Shown here: positions 1 through 8,294 of the stretch, piece by piece | Layout: each line of letters starts with the position of its first letter | Position numbering within the stretch: the stretch's first letter is position 1 | Source of the DNA: Trinickia fusca | GTDB taxonomy: Bacteria > Pseudomonadota > Gammaproteobacteria > Burkholderiales > Burkholderiaceae | NCBI RefSeq assembly: GCF_003628145.1 | Contig: NZ_RBZV01000002.1 | Location: 124,001-188,000 of the forward strand | Reading direction: 5' to 3' | Length of the DNA: 64,000 bases | Position numbers and translations under genes: made by a program | The notes under the pieces: generated by a model | Database searches by the model: none | What the model saw: only the letters and a program-made list of their open reading frames with translations | What the model was told of the DNA's origin: nothing

Positions 1-588
1 TTCGTCGGCCCAGGTGTCAGGGTCGATGCGCGCTTCGTCGAACACGCCGGCCAGGTGACGCTGACGCGCGACCTCGGGCGACAGCATCGCCGCACGCGCG
101 GCCTCGTAGTGCGCGCTGCGGTCGTTCCAGAACTCGCGCCTGAGCTTCCAGCCCGCCGACAGCCCCTCCTCGTGCACGACAGCGTTCTGAAAGACCAGCG
201 CCGTGACGCGCTCGGGATGTGCAAGTGCGAGCCGCATGCCGATGGGGCCGCCGTAGTCTTGCAGATACAGGGCATAGCGCTCGAGTTCGAGCGTATCGAG
301 CAGGCGTTGCGTGTAGTGCGCCAGATTGTCGAACGTATAGCGGAAAGCGTCCGGCGAAGGCGCGTCGCTGTGACCGAAGCCTGGATAGTCGGGGGCGATC
401 ACGCGGTAGCGGTCGGCCAGCAGCGGCATGAGCCCCGTGTACATGCGCGACGACGACGGAAAGCCGTGCAGCAGTACGATGACGGGCGCATCGAGCGCGC
501 CGGCCTCGCGATAGAACAGCTTGATGCCGTCGATGGTGATCGTGTGGTGACGAACGATGGTGCTGTCGCGACCGTGAAGGGTGGACAT
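1..588 (-). CDS. alpha/beta hydrolase, 3' end outside window
   Basis: Translated from the ATG at 586-588, which has an AAGGAG ribosome site six bases upstream (595-600). The 196 visible residues show the alpha/beta-hydrolase fold of the haloalkane dehalogenase/epoxide hydrolase group: the oxyanion-hole motif LLHGFPSSS near residue 40, the D-Y-P-G-F-G-H-S strand and loop near residue 70, and a nucleophile-elbow-like segment LQDYGGPIG near residue 110, where Asp would be the nucleophile. The C-terminus with the catalytic His lies beyond base 1. The substrate cannot be told from the sequence. It probably has its own promoter, because the next gene upstream on this strand ends 83 bp away. Confidence 0.85.
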   Translation of the reverse strand, partial: MSTLHGRDSTIVRHHTITIDGIKLFYREAGALDAPVIVLLHGFPSSSRMYTGLMPLLADRYRVIAPDYPGFGHSDAPSPDAFRYTFDNLAHYTQRLLDTLELERYALYLQDYGGPIGMRLALAHPERVTALVFQNAVVHEEGLSAGWKLRREFWNDRSAHYEAARAAMLSPEVARQRHLAGVFDEARIDPDTWADE

Positions 589-670
589 GCTGAGCTCCTT
601 GTTGTTGTTGGCTTGTTATCAGGGTCTTTGCCAATGATTCGCCATGCGCGATTCGCCCATGACGCACGAA

Positions 671-1153
671 TCAGCTGGCCACGAGCGTGTGTAGCTGCGC
701 GCGCACACGCCCGTCTTCGATGACGAGCACGCCCGCGGACACCGGCAACTTGAACCGGCGCGGCCCCGCGCTGCCGGGATTGACGAACAGCACGCCATCT
801 TCCGTGCGCACCGACGGCTTGTGCGAATGCCCTGTCACGACGACGTCGATACCTTCGGCACGCGGATCGATATCGAGGTCGGCGATATCGTGCACCACGT
901 GAACCGCGACGCCGGCGACCTTCAGCGTCGTGCGCAGGGGCAAATGCTCGGCCCAGACGCCGCAATCGTTGTTGCCCCGTACAGCCGTCACGGGCGCCAA
1001 TTGCTGAAGCGCCTCGAGCACGTGTGGCGCGCAAATGTCGCCGGCATGCACGATGGCGTCGCAGCCGGCGAGCCAATCGAGCGCCTCGGGTCGCACGAGG
1101 TTGTGTGTATCGGAGATCAGACCAATGCGGGCGTGGCTGGCGTTTATCGACAT
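671..1153 (-). CDS. YfcE/MJ0936-type metallophosphoesterase
   Basis: A 160-residue calcineurin-like phosphoesterase. All metal-binding blocks are present in order: SDTHN near the N-terminus, HAGD, GNND, GHSH and a C-terminal NPGS. Length and motif order match the small YfcE/MJ0936 family of metal-dependent phosphodiesterases, which hydrolyse phosphodiester model substrates and have no settled physiological substrate. The ATG at 1151-1153 is preferred over an in-frame TTG six bases upstream because the conserved fold starts a few residues later. No strong ribosome site is visible for either. It is cytoplasmic and probably transcribed alone. Confidence 0.85.
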   Translation of the reverse strand: MSINASHARIGLISDTHNLVRPEALDWLAGCDAIVHAGDICAPHVLEALQQLAPVTAVRGNNDCGVWAEHLPLRTTLKVAGVAVHVVHDIADLDIDPRAEGIDVVVTGHSHKPSVRTEDGVLFVNPGSAGPRRFKLPVSAGVLVIEDGRVRAQLHTLVAS

Positions 1154-1202
1154 CAGCAAATCGAATATTCAGTGCAGATCCGGCCGCGAATACGCACGTG
1201 TG

Positions 1203-1394
1203 TCATGCATGGGCGCCATGAAGCGAGCAAAGGAGGTCACGTGACCGATGCAGCGCTGCCCGCGCGCCGCGCGTCGCCACGACGGCGCCGACCTGCCCGA
1301 GATTGAAGTCGAGCGACACCATCAATTCCATCAGGGCAACCATCGGCAACACCACTGACGGGTTGTAGAGTTGGCTTTCGATCAGGTTCTTCAT
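1203..1394 (-). CDS. small hypothetical protein, 63 aa
   Basis: A short reading frame starting MKNLIESQLYNPS at 1392-1394, with a purine-rich AGAGGAAAG ribosome-like site just upstream. The first 35 residues look like real protein, with hydrophobic and acidic alternation. The C-terminal third is Arg/Ala-rich and resembles out-of-frame translation of GC-rich DNA. No family recognised. It may be a true small gene, or the start of a gene that a frameshift has cut short. The ribosome site is the main support. Confidence 0.35.
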   Translation of the reverse strand: MKNLIESQLYNPSVVLPMVALMELMVSLDFNLGQVGAVVATRGARAALHRSRDLLCSLHGAHA

Positions 1395-1554
1395 GATGAC
1401 TTTCCTCTTTGCTCTTCGCTCTTTGCGGGCGGGGCGCCTAGCCGCCAATCCCTTATCGCTTCGATGGAAACGATTCTAGGCAGAGCGCGCGCCCCGATAA
1501 ATGCGCAAATCGGAAAGTCACTTGTCGGTGTGGCCGAACAATCGCTCGCGCGCC

Positions 1555-2175
1555 TTATTCGAGCGGCGCACCAATGAACGCGGGCAACGCCTCAGCGCGC
1601 GCGGAGAACGCCGCCAGCGCCGGATAGCGCGCCGCGTCGATCGTGCCCGGCAGAATGAACTGCGTAAAGCGCCAGGCCACGGCTAGGGTGATGTCGGGCT
1701 GCATGATGCGCTCGCCAAGCGTCCAGCCGCTCGTCGAGCACGCGGCGAGCTCGCGCTCGAGCAGGTCGTAGGCGGCGGCCAGTTGCCCGGTCAGGCGCTC
1801 GAGCCAAGGCCCATGCTGCTTCTCGGCAGGCCGCAAATTCTTTTCATAGACGATCTGCACCGTCTTCTCGGCCGCGACGAGCCCAAAACCGATCAGGTGC
1901 AGCGCCCGCGTGCGCGCGGCCAGTTCCTCGGGCATCAAGCGCTGCGCGGGCGCGACCTTGTGGTCGAGCTGATCGAGGATCAGCGTCGAATCGACCAGCA
2001 GCGAGCCGTCGTCTTCGATCAGCGTCGGGGCCTTCACGACCGGGTTCAGTGCGGCGAACGTGTCGAACTGGCGAAACACCGATATCGAACGATGTTCGAA
2101 CGTCACGCCCAGCACGGCCAGCGATATGGCCACGCGGCGCACGAACGGGGAATCCAGCATGCCTATCAGTTGCAT
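1555..2175 (-). CDS. glutathione S-transferase family protein
   Basis: A 206-residue cytosolic GST-fold protein. The N-terminal thioredoxin-like domain starts MQLIGMLDSPFVRRVAISL, with Ser9-Pro10 in the glutathione-activating position and the cis-Pro region in NPVVKAPTL near residue 50. The DSTLILDQLD segment provides the Glu/Asp-Ser glutathione-backbone contact. The second half is the all-helical domain. The family conjugates glutathione to electrophiles or acts as a glutathione-dependent reductase; the substrate is unknown here. No linked gene suggests a pathway, so it is probably a single-gene unit. Confidence 0.85.
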   Translation of the reverse strand: MQLIGMLDSPFVRRVAISLAVLGVTFEHRSISVFRQFDTFAALNPVVKAPTLIEDDGSLLVDSTLILDQLDHKVAPAQRLMPEELAARTRALHLIGFGLVAAEKTVQIVYEKNLRPAEKQHGPWLERLTGQLAAAYDLLERELAACSTSGWTLGERIMQPDITLAVAWRFTQFILPGTIDAARYPALAAFSARAEALPAFIGAPLE

Positions 2176-2397
2176 GGGGTGCTCTCGTCGGTAACAAAGG
2201 GGACCGACTAGTGTAGCGAAGCCGCGCGCGACGTGCAGGCAGACGGGTCAACCGACCATGATCGGCATTGCCTGACAAATTGAAAGGTGAAAACACTACC
2301 TCTCACGCTACGACGGCTACCACTCCGACATTTGGCAGTTACCGCGCCAATCCAATCGCGTTACCGTCGCCTGCCCTCTCCTTCACACACCATCGCG

Positions 2398-2940
2398 ATG
2401 ACCGAACCCATCGAACTTCGCACGGCACGGCCCGACGATTACGCGGCGATCGTCGCTTTGCAAAAGGCGAACGTCATTCACAACCTCAGCGAAGCCGAAC
2501 AGCGCGGCGGGTTCCTCTCGGCCGAGATCCCCGAGGACAAGCTCTCGACGATCGCACTCGAGACCGGCATCGTCGTCGCTTACGACGGCAGTGAGTTCGC
2601 AGGCTTTGTCTGCATCTCGCGTCTCGCGCACTGGCATGGCAACGCGATCATCGACGCGCTCGTGACATCGTTGGGCGAAGAAGCCACCTTCGAACCTGCC
2701 CGCACCTGCCTGCTCGGCCCAGGCTGCCTCGCCCAATCGGCACGCGGCAAAGGCGTGATCGGCCAATTGATCGAGCATGCGATCGCGACGGCCAAGCCGC
2801 GCTTTCGTACCGCGATCACGTTCATCGCCGCCGATAACGAACGCTCGCTGCGCGCTACCGAGAAGATCGGCTATCGGGCCGCGAACCGGTTCGTCGTAAG
2901 CGGGCGGGAATACTGCGGCTTCTGGCTCGCGCTCTCTTAA
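2398..2940 (+). CDS. GNAT-family N-acetyltransferase
   Basis: A 180-residue protein starting MTEPIELRTARPDDYAAIV, the usual first strand and helix of a GNAT domain. Motif A is a degenerate acetyl-CoA pyrophosphate loop, QSARGKGVIGQLIEHA, near residues 116-131, followed by the ADNERSLRATEKIGYR segment typical of motif B. GNAT enzymes transfer acetyl from acetyl-CoA to an amine; the acceptor is unknown. The frame is open further upstream, but the residues before this ATG are low-complexity and unlike a GNAT N-terminus. It converges on the response-regulator gene, overlapping its 3' end by 4 bp. Confidence 0.85.
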   Translation: MTEPIELRTARPDDYAAIVALQKANVIHNLSEAEQRGGFLSAEIPEDKLSTIALETGIVVAYDGSEFAGFVCISRLAHWHGNAIIDALVTSLGEEATFEPARTCLLGPGCLAQSARGKGVIGQLIEHAIATAKPRFRTAITFIAADNERSLRATEKIGYRAANRFVVSGREYCGFWLALS

Positions 2941-3608
2941 CCGTCCTTGGCTTTCAGGATGTAGCCCAGGCCGCGCAACGTCATGATCTGCGCCGTCGAC
3001 GAGGCCAGATGCTTGCGCAGCCGATGAATGTAGATATCGATGGCATCGGCGCTGGGCTCGTCGTCGAGGCTGTAGACGCTATCCATCAGGGCTTGCTTCG
3101 ACACGGTCTTGCCCTGGCGCAGCATCAACGTTTCGAGGATCGCATGCTCGCGGCGGCGCAGCGAGAGCGGCACGTCGTGATGGTGGAACTCGCGTGTGTC
3201 GGAGATGTACTGCAAATCGCCGCACACGAGCGCCGTCGACTTTCCGCTCGACTGGCGGCGAATCAGTGCCTTGATGCGTGCAACGAGCTCGCGTGCATCG
3301 AACGGCTTGACCACGTAGTCGTCGGCGCCGAGGCTGAAGCAATCGACCTTGTCGTCGATCGAGCCATGGGCGGTCAGCATCAGCACGGGCACGTTGTCGC
3401 CGCGGCGCCGCAAGCGCGTCAGCACGTCCTTGCCGCTCATGCGCGGCAGCCGCATGTCGAGCAGGACGACGTCGTAGCGCTGTGTCGCCAGTACGGCGTC
3501 GGCCGATTCGCCGTCTGGCGCACAGTCGACGGCGAAATTCTCGCCGCGCAGCAGATTGACGATCCAGTGCGCCAGTTCGGCGCTGTCTTCTACGAGCAAC
3601 AGCTTCAT
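2937..3608 (-). CDS. OmpR/PhoB-family response regulator
   Basis: A 223-residue transcription factor. The receiver domain has acidic residues at 7-8, the phosphoacceptor Asp51 in VVLLDMRLP, Thr79 and Lys101 in DDYVVKPF. The C-terminal half is the winged-helix DNA-binding domain, ending with the typical VRGLGYILKA-like hairpin. The ATG at 3606-3608 overlaps the stop codon of the upstream histidine kinase gene (ATGA arrangement), so translation is probably coupled and the two proteins form a cognate pair. Closest in layout to TctD/QseB-type regulators. Target genes are unknown; the ABC transporter genes upstream in the same direction are candidates. Confidence 0.93.
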   Translation of the reverse strand: MKLLLVEDSAELAHWIVNLLRGENFAVDCAPDGESADAVLATQRYDVVLLDMRLPRMSGKDVLTRLRRRGDNVPVLMLTAHGSIDDKVDCFSLGADDYVVKPFDARELVARIKALIRRQSSGKSTALVCGDLQYISDTREFHHHDVPLSLRRREHAILETLMLRQGKTVSKQALMDSVYSLDDEPSADAIDIYIHRLRKHLASSTAQIMTLRGLGYILKAKDG

Positions 3609-4993
3609 CGCGTTGGTTCCTCTAGCCCCCGCCAAGCCGGCAGACGCACGGATGCGACGAGCCCTACGCGGCCCGGCCCAGGTGCCACCGCCACCGTGCC
3701 GCCATGCGACTGCGCAATGCGGCGCACGATCGCCAGCCCGAGACCCGTCCCGTCACTATCGCTGGCGCCGCGGAAAAAGCGCTTGAATACGTGGGCGCGC
3801 AGCTCGGCCGGAATGCCGGGCCCGTTGTCGACGACCTCGAACACGACCTCGTCGCCTTCGCGCCGCCCGGCCGCCGTGACGTGCCCGCCCTCCTGGGTAT
3901 ACCGGATCGCATTGTCGACGAGATTGGCGACGAGCGCCCCCAGCAGATGCTCACTGCCGGCCACGCGCAAGTCGCCGTCGAGCTCGGCGCCAAGATCGAT
4001 ATGACGCCGCTGCGCCGCCAACACGAGCTCCTCGAGCGCCGACGAAACGACCTGCGTCATGTCGACGGCTGCATCGGCGGCCGGCTTGGGCGCCGATTCG
4101 GCCTGCGCGAGCAGCAGCAGCTGGTTCGTGATTTCGATCATCTTGCGGCTCGTGCGGCGAATGCCGGCGAGCGCATCGGTCAGCGCCGGATCGTGCGGCG
4201 AGCACTGACAGGCGAATTGCACCTGCGTATCGAGCAGCGTCAGCGGCGTGCGCAACTGGTGTGCGGCGTCGGCGATGAACTGGCGTTGCGTACTCGCCTG
4301 CAGGTTGAGCCGTGCGATGCACTGATTGATCGCATCGACGATCGGCCTGAGCTCCGAGTGCAGATGCGCGACGCGGATCGGCTCGAGCTGCATCGGCTCG
4401 CGATCGGCCACGTCGTCCTTCAATTTCATGAGCGGCCGCAACTCGGTCGTGAGTCCGATCAGCACGAGCGCCACGGCCAGCGCGAGCATCAAGCCCTGGC
4501 GCGCGAGCTGCGGATGCCAGAGGTCCTCGATCATGGCCATGCGCGAGCCCTGCGTCTTGCCGACCACGACCGTCACGGGCAGGACGGTGCCCGAATCGTA
4601 GAGCTGCCGCTGATAGGCGACGGCACGCAGTGGCTGGCCATGCAGCATCGTGTCATAGAACGCCGGATACGCCTCAGCCTGCTCGGGCAAGGCCAGATCG
4701 GGCGAGCCGCCGAGCAGCCGGTCGCGGCCCGCCACGACCTTGTAGAACACGTGATCGTGATACGGCGACTCGAAGATCTCGAGCGCCGCGGGCGGAATGA
4801 CGGCACTCAACGCACCATTGACCCAGGTCACGTCTTCGCCGATCGTCCGCGCCGAGGCCAGCAACGCGTTGTCCTGCACAAGGTCGGCCGTCTGGCGCGC
4901 CGCGCTGTACGACAGCATCCCCGTCACGAACATGAAGGCCGCGAGCGGCAACAGCACCCACCACAGCAGGCGGGCGCGCAGGCTTGCCATCAT
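3605..4993 (-). CDS. TctE/QseC-type sensor histidine kinase
   Basis: A 462-residue inner-membrane kinase. TM1 is at about 9-30, the periplasmic sensor domain at about 31-165 and TM2 at about 167-186, followed by a short linker. The dimerisation box FIADAAHQLRTPL has the phosphorylated His245. The ATPase has an N-box LVDNAIRY near 358, a G1 box DNGPGIP near 389 and a G2 box DGTGLGLAI near 414. The N-terminal region and the length match TctE (tricarboxylate sensing) and QseC kinases; the ligand is unknown. The gene starts 79 bp after the ABC permease stop, on the same strand, and overlaps the response-regulator start by 4 bp. Confidence 0.92.
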   Translation of the reverse strand: MMASLRARLLWWVLLPLAAFMFVTGMLSYSAARQTADLVQDNALLASARTIGEDVTWVNGALSAVIPPAALEIFESPYHDHVFYKVVAGRDRLLGGSPDLALPEQAEAYPAFYDTMLHGQPLRAVAYQRQLYDSGTVLPVTVVVGKTQGSRMAMIEDLWHPQLARQGLMLALAVALVLIGLTTELRPLMKLKDDVADREPMQLEPIRVAHLHSELRPIVDAINQCIARLNLQASTQRQFIADAAHQLRTPLTLLDTQVQFACQCSPHDPALTDALAGIRRTSRKMIEITNQLLLLAQAESAPKPAADAAVDMTQVVSSALEELVLAAQRRHIDLGAELDGDLRVAGSEHLLGALVANLVDNAIRYTQEGGHVTAAGRREGDEVVFEVVDNGPGIPAELRAHVFKRFFRGASDSDGTGLGLAIVRRIAQSHGGTVAVAPGPGRVGLVASVRLPAWRGLEEPTR

Positions 4994-5072
4994 CGGCCGC
5001 CCCCTTCATGCGGGGCCGGCCCCGGATGCGACACGGCCCGGTGGCCGCTGTCGCCGGCGAGGCCGATCAGAA

Positions 5073-5933
5073 TCAAAACGCGGCGGGTCTCCATTTCAAC
5101 AAACGCTTTTCCAATGCGGTCAACACATAGTCGGTCGTAAGCGCGACCACGGCCAGCACGATCATCGCCGCGAACACGCCGCTCGCGTTGAACGCGCCTT
5201 GTGCCGTCGAGATCAACAGACCGATGCCCTGCTTCGAGCCGAGAAACTCCCCGACGACCGCACCGACCAGTGCGAAGCCGAAGCTCACGTGCAGGCTCGC
5301 GAGAATCCACGACAGCGCCGACGGAATCACGACCGAGGTCGTCAGCTGCCGTTTCGAAGCGCCCAGGATCTGGGCATTCGCGATCATGTAGCGGTCGGCT
5401 TCGCGCACACCTTGAAACGCGTTGCCGAACACGACGAAAAATACCATGACGACGGCCAGCGCGACCTTCGAGGCCATGCCGAGCCCCAACGCGATCACGA
5501 ACACCGAGCCCAGCACCACACGCGGAATCGAGTTGGCAATCTGGATGTAGATGCTGAAAACGTCGGAGAGCAGCTTGTTGCGACCCAACACGACGCCGCA
5601 CACGACGCCGCCGATCGAGCCGATCAGAAAGCCGAGCAGCGTTTCCTCGAGTGTCACCCACACCTGAACCAGCAGCGGCCCCTGCGAGGTCCCGTTCTGG
5701 AACCAGTCGATGATCTGGGCAAAGATCAGCGACGGCATCGAGAAGAAGAACGGATCGATCCATTTGAAGCGGCCGGCGAGCTCCCAGCCGCCGAGTACGA
5801 ATACCAGCACCGCGATACGCAGCGCAATGACGAGTGCATGACGTCGACGCAGGTGACGCTGCGCGACACGTTCGGCTTCGGCCAGCGACGCGTGGCCGAA
5901 ATCCGCTTGGATAGGTTCAGTGGTTGCCATCAT
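5073..5933 (-). CDS. NitT/TauT-type ABC transporter permease
   Basis: A 286-residue inner-membrane permease of the BPD_transp_1 family. About six hydrophobic segments are visible, including VIALRIAVLVFVLGGW near the N-terminus. The coupling-helix EAA-like loop that contacts the ATPase is around ADRYMIANAQILGASKRQL. A GSKQGIGLLI segment follows, as in SsuC/TauC permeases. Three ATGs lie close together (5951, 5933, 5930) and the start is uncertain; the middle one is used. It is the third gene of a binding protein-ATPase-permease set, 30 bp after the ATPase gene. Substrate unknown. Confidence 0.9.
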   Translation of the reverse strand: MMATTEPIQADFGHASLAEAERVAQRHLRRRHALVIALRIAVLVFVLGGWELAGRFKWIDPFFFSMPSLIFAQIIDWFQNGTSQGPLLVQVWVTLEETLLGFLIGSIGGVVCGVVLGRNKLLSDVFSIYIQIANSIPRVVLGSVFVIALGLGMASKVALAVVMVFFVVFGNAFQGVREADRYMIANAQILGASKRQLTTSVVIPSALSWILASLHVSFGFALVGAVVGEFLGSKQGIGLLISTAQGAFNASGVFAAMIVLAVVALTTDYVLTALEKRLLKWRPAAF

Positions 5934-5963
5934 CAGTCGTCCATAGTCCATATCGAGGCAGGG

Positions 5964-6770
5964 TCAAGCGATCTGCACTTCTTCGCGCAGGTCATGCCAG
6001 ATGTCGCGCGAGATTTCAATGAAGCGCGGCTCATAGCGAATTTCCGACGTGATACGCGGACGCGGCAGGTCGATCTCGTAGACCTTCTTCAGCGTCGCCG
6101 GGCGCGCGGTCAGCACGAACACGCGGTCGGCCAGCGCTATCGCCTCTTCGAGATCGTGCGTGACGAACACCACCGAGCCCGCGTTGGCCGACCACAGCTG
6201 CAGCAGTTCGTCTTGCATCAGCGTGCGCGTCTGCATATCGAGCGCCGAGAACGGCTCGTCCATCAGCAGGATCTCGGGCTTGTTGATGAACGTCTGCGCG
6301 AGCGCGACACGTTTGCGCATGCCGCCCGACAGCTGGTGCGGATAGTGATGGCCGAACTTTTCGAGGCCGACGCGGCGCAGCCACTGCTGCGCTTCTTCGT
6401 AGGCCGCCGCTTTCGAACGGCCGCGGAACAGCGGGCCGGCCGCGACGTTGTCGAGCACCGAGCGCCACGGGAACACGGCGTCGGCCTGAAACACGAAGCC
6501 GATACGCGGATCGATGCCGGTGACGGGCGAGCCCATCACGCGCACCTCGCCGGACGTCGGCTGGAGCAGACCCGTGATCATGCTGAGCGTCGTCGACTTG
6601 CCGCAGCCCGTGGGCCCGACGATGGCGACGAACTCGCCCTTGGCGACGGACATGCTGAAATCGCGCAGCGCGATCGTCGCCTTGCCGTCGGGAGAAATGA
6701 AGCGGCACGACACCGAGCGAAACTCGATGACGGGCACGTCTTTCGAAGCAGCGTGGTTCATCTTGGACAT
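5964..6770 (-). CDS. NitT/TauT-type ABC transporter ATP-binding protein
   Basis: A 268-residue ABC ATPase. Walker A GPTGCGKST is at 52-60, the Q-loop at FVFQADAVFPW near 92-102, the signature LSGGM at 147-151, Walker B ILLMDEP at 167-173, and the switch His in VTHDLEEA. The FQ..AVFPW.S..DNV segment is characteristic of the SsuB/TauB/NrtD branch that energises sulfonate, taurine, nitrate, cyanate and pyrimidine-precursor importers. It lies between the binding-protein and permease genes with short gaps, so the three form one importer. Confidence 0.93.
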   Translation of the reverse strand: MSKMNHAASKDVPVIEFRSVSCRFISPDGKATIALRDFSMSVAKGEFVAIVGPTGCGKSTTLSMITGLLQPTSGEVRVMGSPVTGIDPRIGFVFQADAVFPWRSVLDNVAAGPLFRGRSKAAAYEEAQQWLRRVGLEKFGHHYPHQLSGGMRKRVALAQTFINKPEILLMDEPFSALDMQTRTLMQDELLQLWSANAGSVVFVTHDLEEAIALADRVFVLTARPATLKKVYEIDLPRPRITSEIRYEPRFIEISRDIWHDLREEVQIA

Positions 6771-6842
6771 CCAGGAAATAGGCGGCGCCGCGAGGAAAGC
6801 AGCGTCCGGTGTTCGGCGGCGTGTCGCGCGTCGAGTCGTCCG

Positions 6843-7856
6843 TTATTTGGCCGTCACGAATTCGTTCGTGTACGTCTTCGACAGATCGACGTGCTTGCCC
6901 TTGACCGACGGGTTGAACGCCGCGAGCACCTTCAGGACCGTATCGGGGCCGTCGGCCGGCATCTTGCCGTCCGCTGTATACATCGGCAGCGACGCCTTCA
7001 GCGCGCTCACGTACAGCGCCTTGTCCTTCTGATAATCGGCCGGCATCTTGGCTGCGATCTCGTCGGCGCTATGCGTGTGAATGAACTGCATCGTGCGCAC
7101 GAACGCATGAGCGAGCTTCTTCGCCTGCGCCTTGTGACCGTCCGCCCACGCCGACTGGACATAGAGGCTCGACGCCGGATACGTGCCGCCGAGCGCGGCC
7201 TTCGTGCCCTCGACCGAGCGCATGTCGACGAGCACCTTCGCCTCGCCGCCCTTCAGCAGGGCCGAGACGGTCGGCTCGGTCGTCATGCCGGCATCGATGC
7301 GGCCTTGCTTGACGGCCGCGATGAAGCTCGCATCGGCGCCCACGGGCAGCATCGTGTACTCGGTCGATTTGATGCCGTGCTGCTGCGCGAGATACTGGGT
7401 AAGAAAGCTCGTCGACGAGCCCAGGCCCGTCACGCCCAGCGTCTTGCCCTTCACGTCGCCCATCGACTTGAGCGTATCGGCCGACTTCGCCGACACCATC
7501 TCGACTTCGCCGGGCACCTGGCCGAACACGACGATCGACTCGACGTTCTTGCCCTTCGTCTGCAGATCGATCGTATGGTCGTAGAAACCGACGACGGCCT
7601 GCACGGCACCGGCCAGAAGCTCGTTCTCGGCGTCGACGCCGGCCGGCTGCGAAAGCAATTCGACGTTGAGCCCTTCGTCCTTGAAGTAGCCGAGCTGTTC
7701 GGTCAGACGGGCGGGCAGATAGATGAGCTTGGTGATGCCGCCCACCATGATGCTGATCTTGCCGTCATCGGCCGCCGCGGCAGGTTGCGACGCGGCACCA
7801 AATGCGAGGGCCGAAGCAAGTGCGAGAACGTGAAACTTTCGCAAGGTCGGGTACAT
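6843..7856 (-). CDS. NMT1/THI5-like ABC transporter substrate-binding protein
   Basis: A 337-residue exported protein. The ATG at 7854-7856 has GGAG about seven bases upstream and gives a clear signal peptide (MYPTLRKFHVLALASALAFG, cleavage near AAA-AD). Mature motifs typical of the NMT1/SsuA family follow: the first strand ISIMVGGITKLIYLPARL, LGYFKDEGLNVELL, and LKGKTLGVTGLGSSTSFL (here VKGKTLGV). This family binds aromatic or aliphatic sulfonates, nitrate, or pyrimidine-like and other small acids. No residue decides between them. It heads the transporter genes and probably carries the operon promoter in the roughly 440 bp upstream. Confidence 0.9.
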   Translation of the reverse strand: MYPTLRKFHVLALASALAFGAASQPAAAADDGKISIMVGGITKLIYLPARLTEQLGYFKDEGLNVELLSQPAGVDAENELLAGAVQAVVGFYDHTIDLQTKGKNVESIVVFGQVPGEVEMVSAKSADTLKSMGDVKGKTLGVTGLGSSTSFLTQYLAQQHGIKSTEYTMLPVGADASFIAAVKQGRIDAGMTTEPTVSALLKGGEAKVLVDMRSVEGTKAALGGTYPASSLYVQSAWADGHKAQAKKLAHAFVRTMQFIHTHSADEIAAKMPADYQKDKALYVSALKASLPMYTADGKMPADGPDTVLKVLAAFNPSVKGKHVDLSKTYTNEFVTAK

Positions 7857-8294
7857 CTTGGGTCTCCGTTTTTGTCGCGGGCGCGGGATGCGACCGGTCT
7901 GCATGGATGGCCGATTCTAGGAGAAGCAATCTTTCCCGAGGCTTTCATGTTCGTAGACTAGGTATACGGGATTTCCATGAGATACGGCTGATTTGCCTCG
8001 CCAACGGAGCGATTACGCGTGGGGCGTGTCAGTCCGCATGCCGTGCCTCGGCGAGCCGGTGCGGGAGCGGCCGGCCGCCGGCCGTGCGTCGCAATCGGCC
8101 GGCTCGCGCATGCTCGATTCACGGCATCGTTTGCCGGTTATGGGCGATGATGGCGAGCGCATGGCCGTGGCACCGGCATCGGTTTCGATGTTGGCGGCCC
8201 ATCGATGATACGGAGTCCCCACGATGACAGATGTTTCCCAGCTCGACGCTCCCGCGCCGTGGTTCGGCGCGGCCCGTCACCGGAGCGCGCGCCC
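7857..8294. other. gene-free divergent region
   Basis: About 440 bp between the start of the ABC binding-protein gene (minus strand) and the start of the amino-acid transporter gene (plus strand). It must hold the promoters for both directions. I could not identify a convincing sigma-70 box pair, and the conserved blocks of a thiamine-pyrophosphate riboswitch are absent. The short frames here look like out-of-frame coding of GC-rich DNA. Confidence 0.5.

Noticed and set aside
4797-7961. 1054-codon open frame on the plus strand
   Set aside because: It lies antisense to the kinase and ABC transporter genes and has an Arg/His-rich composition typical of shadows in GC-rich DNA.
7857-8000. TPP riboswitch before the NMT1-type binding protein
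   Set aside because: The conserved CUGAGA and pyrophosphate-sensor blocks are not found on the minus strand here.
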